Source: Chamaesiphon sp. 336R_metabinner_41 (GTDB lineage Bacteria; Cyanobacteriota; Cyanobacteriia; Cyanobacteriales; Chamaesiphonaceae). From it: a stretch of 34,507 bases of DNA. The stretch is from NCBI GenBank assembly GCA_025359915.1, contig JANYDE010000138.1, forward strand, positions 1-34,507, in the 5' to 3' direction. The stretch's first letter is position 1. Every line of letters starts with the position of its first letter. Below are positions 34,373 through 34,507 of this stretch, one piece after another. The notes beneath the pieces were generated by a model. It was not told where the DNA came from, made no database searches, and was given only the letters and a program-made list of their open reading frames with translations. The position numbers and the translations under genes were made by a program.

Positions 34373-34507
34373 GACGGACAAATCTTTTTCCCGTAGGTTG
34401 GGTTGAAGAATGAAACCCAACATTTCTAGGCTGTTGGTGTCAAAGTTGGGTTTCGGAAGCCTCAACCCAACCTACTGATTTTCGTTGTTTCAGGAGTTTT
34501 GTCCGTC
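34373..34507. repeat. MITE-like palindromic element (135 bp, may reach the window edge)
   Basis: Inverted ends GACGGACAAA (34373-34382) and TTTGTCCGTC (34498-34507). Inside are the arms GTAGGTTGGGTTGA and TCAACCCAACCTAC, and the inner pair GAAACCCAAC and GTTGGGTTTC, so nearly the whole element folds back. No coding frame. Palindromes of the CCCAACC type are widespread in cyanobacterial genomes. Confidence 0.75.

Overview
The window comes from a cyanobacterium. It carries a full-length magnesium-chelatase H subunit (ChlH), a ferredoxin-type divinyl chlorophyllide 8-vinyl reductase (BciB), a phytochrome with the cyanobacterial bilin cysteine, and a cyanobacterial CobT-like protein. CGATCG is very frequent, and the HIP1 octamer GCGATCGC occurs at 3936, 14477, 18094 and 29944. 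I see no rRNA, tRNA, CRISPR array or intact insertion sequence.

Layout. 1-507: debris, with a probable transposase tail overlapping a truncated gene. 624-4656 (+): a signalling cluster of a Ser/Thr kinase, a TPR protein, an FHA-kinase and a one-TM protein. 4691-6169 (-): an OLD-like ATPase with a frameshifted TOPRIM-like partner, resembling a decayed ATPase/nuclease defence pair. 6309-9686 (-): a 5'-truncated second chlH behind two unknown genes. 10019-13419 (+): a DUF4352-type lipoprotein gene split by an in-frame TAG, a secreted TPR protein and an unknown acidic protein. 13529-15275 (-): toxin-antitoxin genes (DUF433/DUF5615 with a third gene, then an antitoxin with a RelE-like toxin carrying an in-frame TAG). 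15375-21378: full chlH (-), a HIT protein (+) and bciB (-). 21583-25459 (-): family-4 uracil-DNA glycosylase, ROK glucokinase, FAD oxidoreductase and a DppC-type permease. 25621-30198 (+): a phytochrome histidine kinase split by an in-frame TAG, then a hybrid response-regulator/PAS/histidine kinase. 30465-34331: PBP2 (+), MsrA (+) and a CobT-like protein (-). The window ends in a MITE-like palindromic element.

The main theme is gene decay or recoding. Three separate genes (lipoprotein, RelE-like toxin, phytochrome) are each cut by one in-frame TAG while the frame stays open on both sides. In two of them the family normally has Trp (TGG) there. In the third, the TAG lies across the loop of a perfect 15-bp hairpin. 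TAG also ends several genes normally here, so global reassignment is unlikely. Independent nonsense mutations, sequencing error, or rare readthrough or editing remain possible. The TOPRIM gene is frameshifted just before its DxD motif, and possibly the first kinase is frameshifted at its end. The second chlH is 3'-collinear with the intact copy over about 2,254 bp without indels, with alternating identical and diverged tracts that suggest gene conversion.

Functionally, chlH and bciB serve chlorophyll synthesis. The phytochrome and hybrid kinase may be a light-signalling pair, now possibly inactive at the phytochrome kinase.
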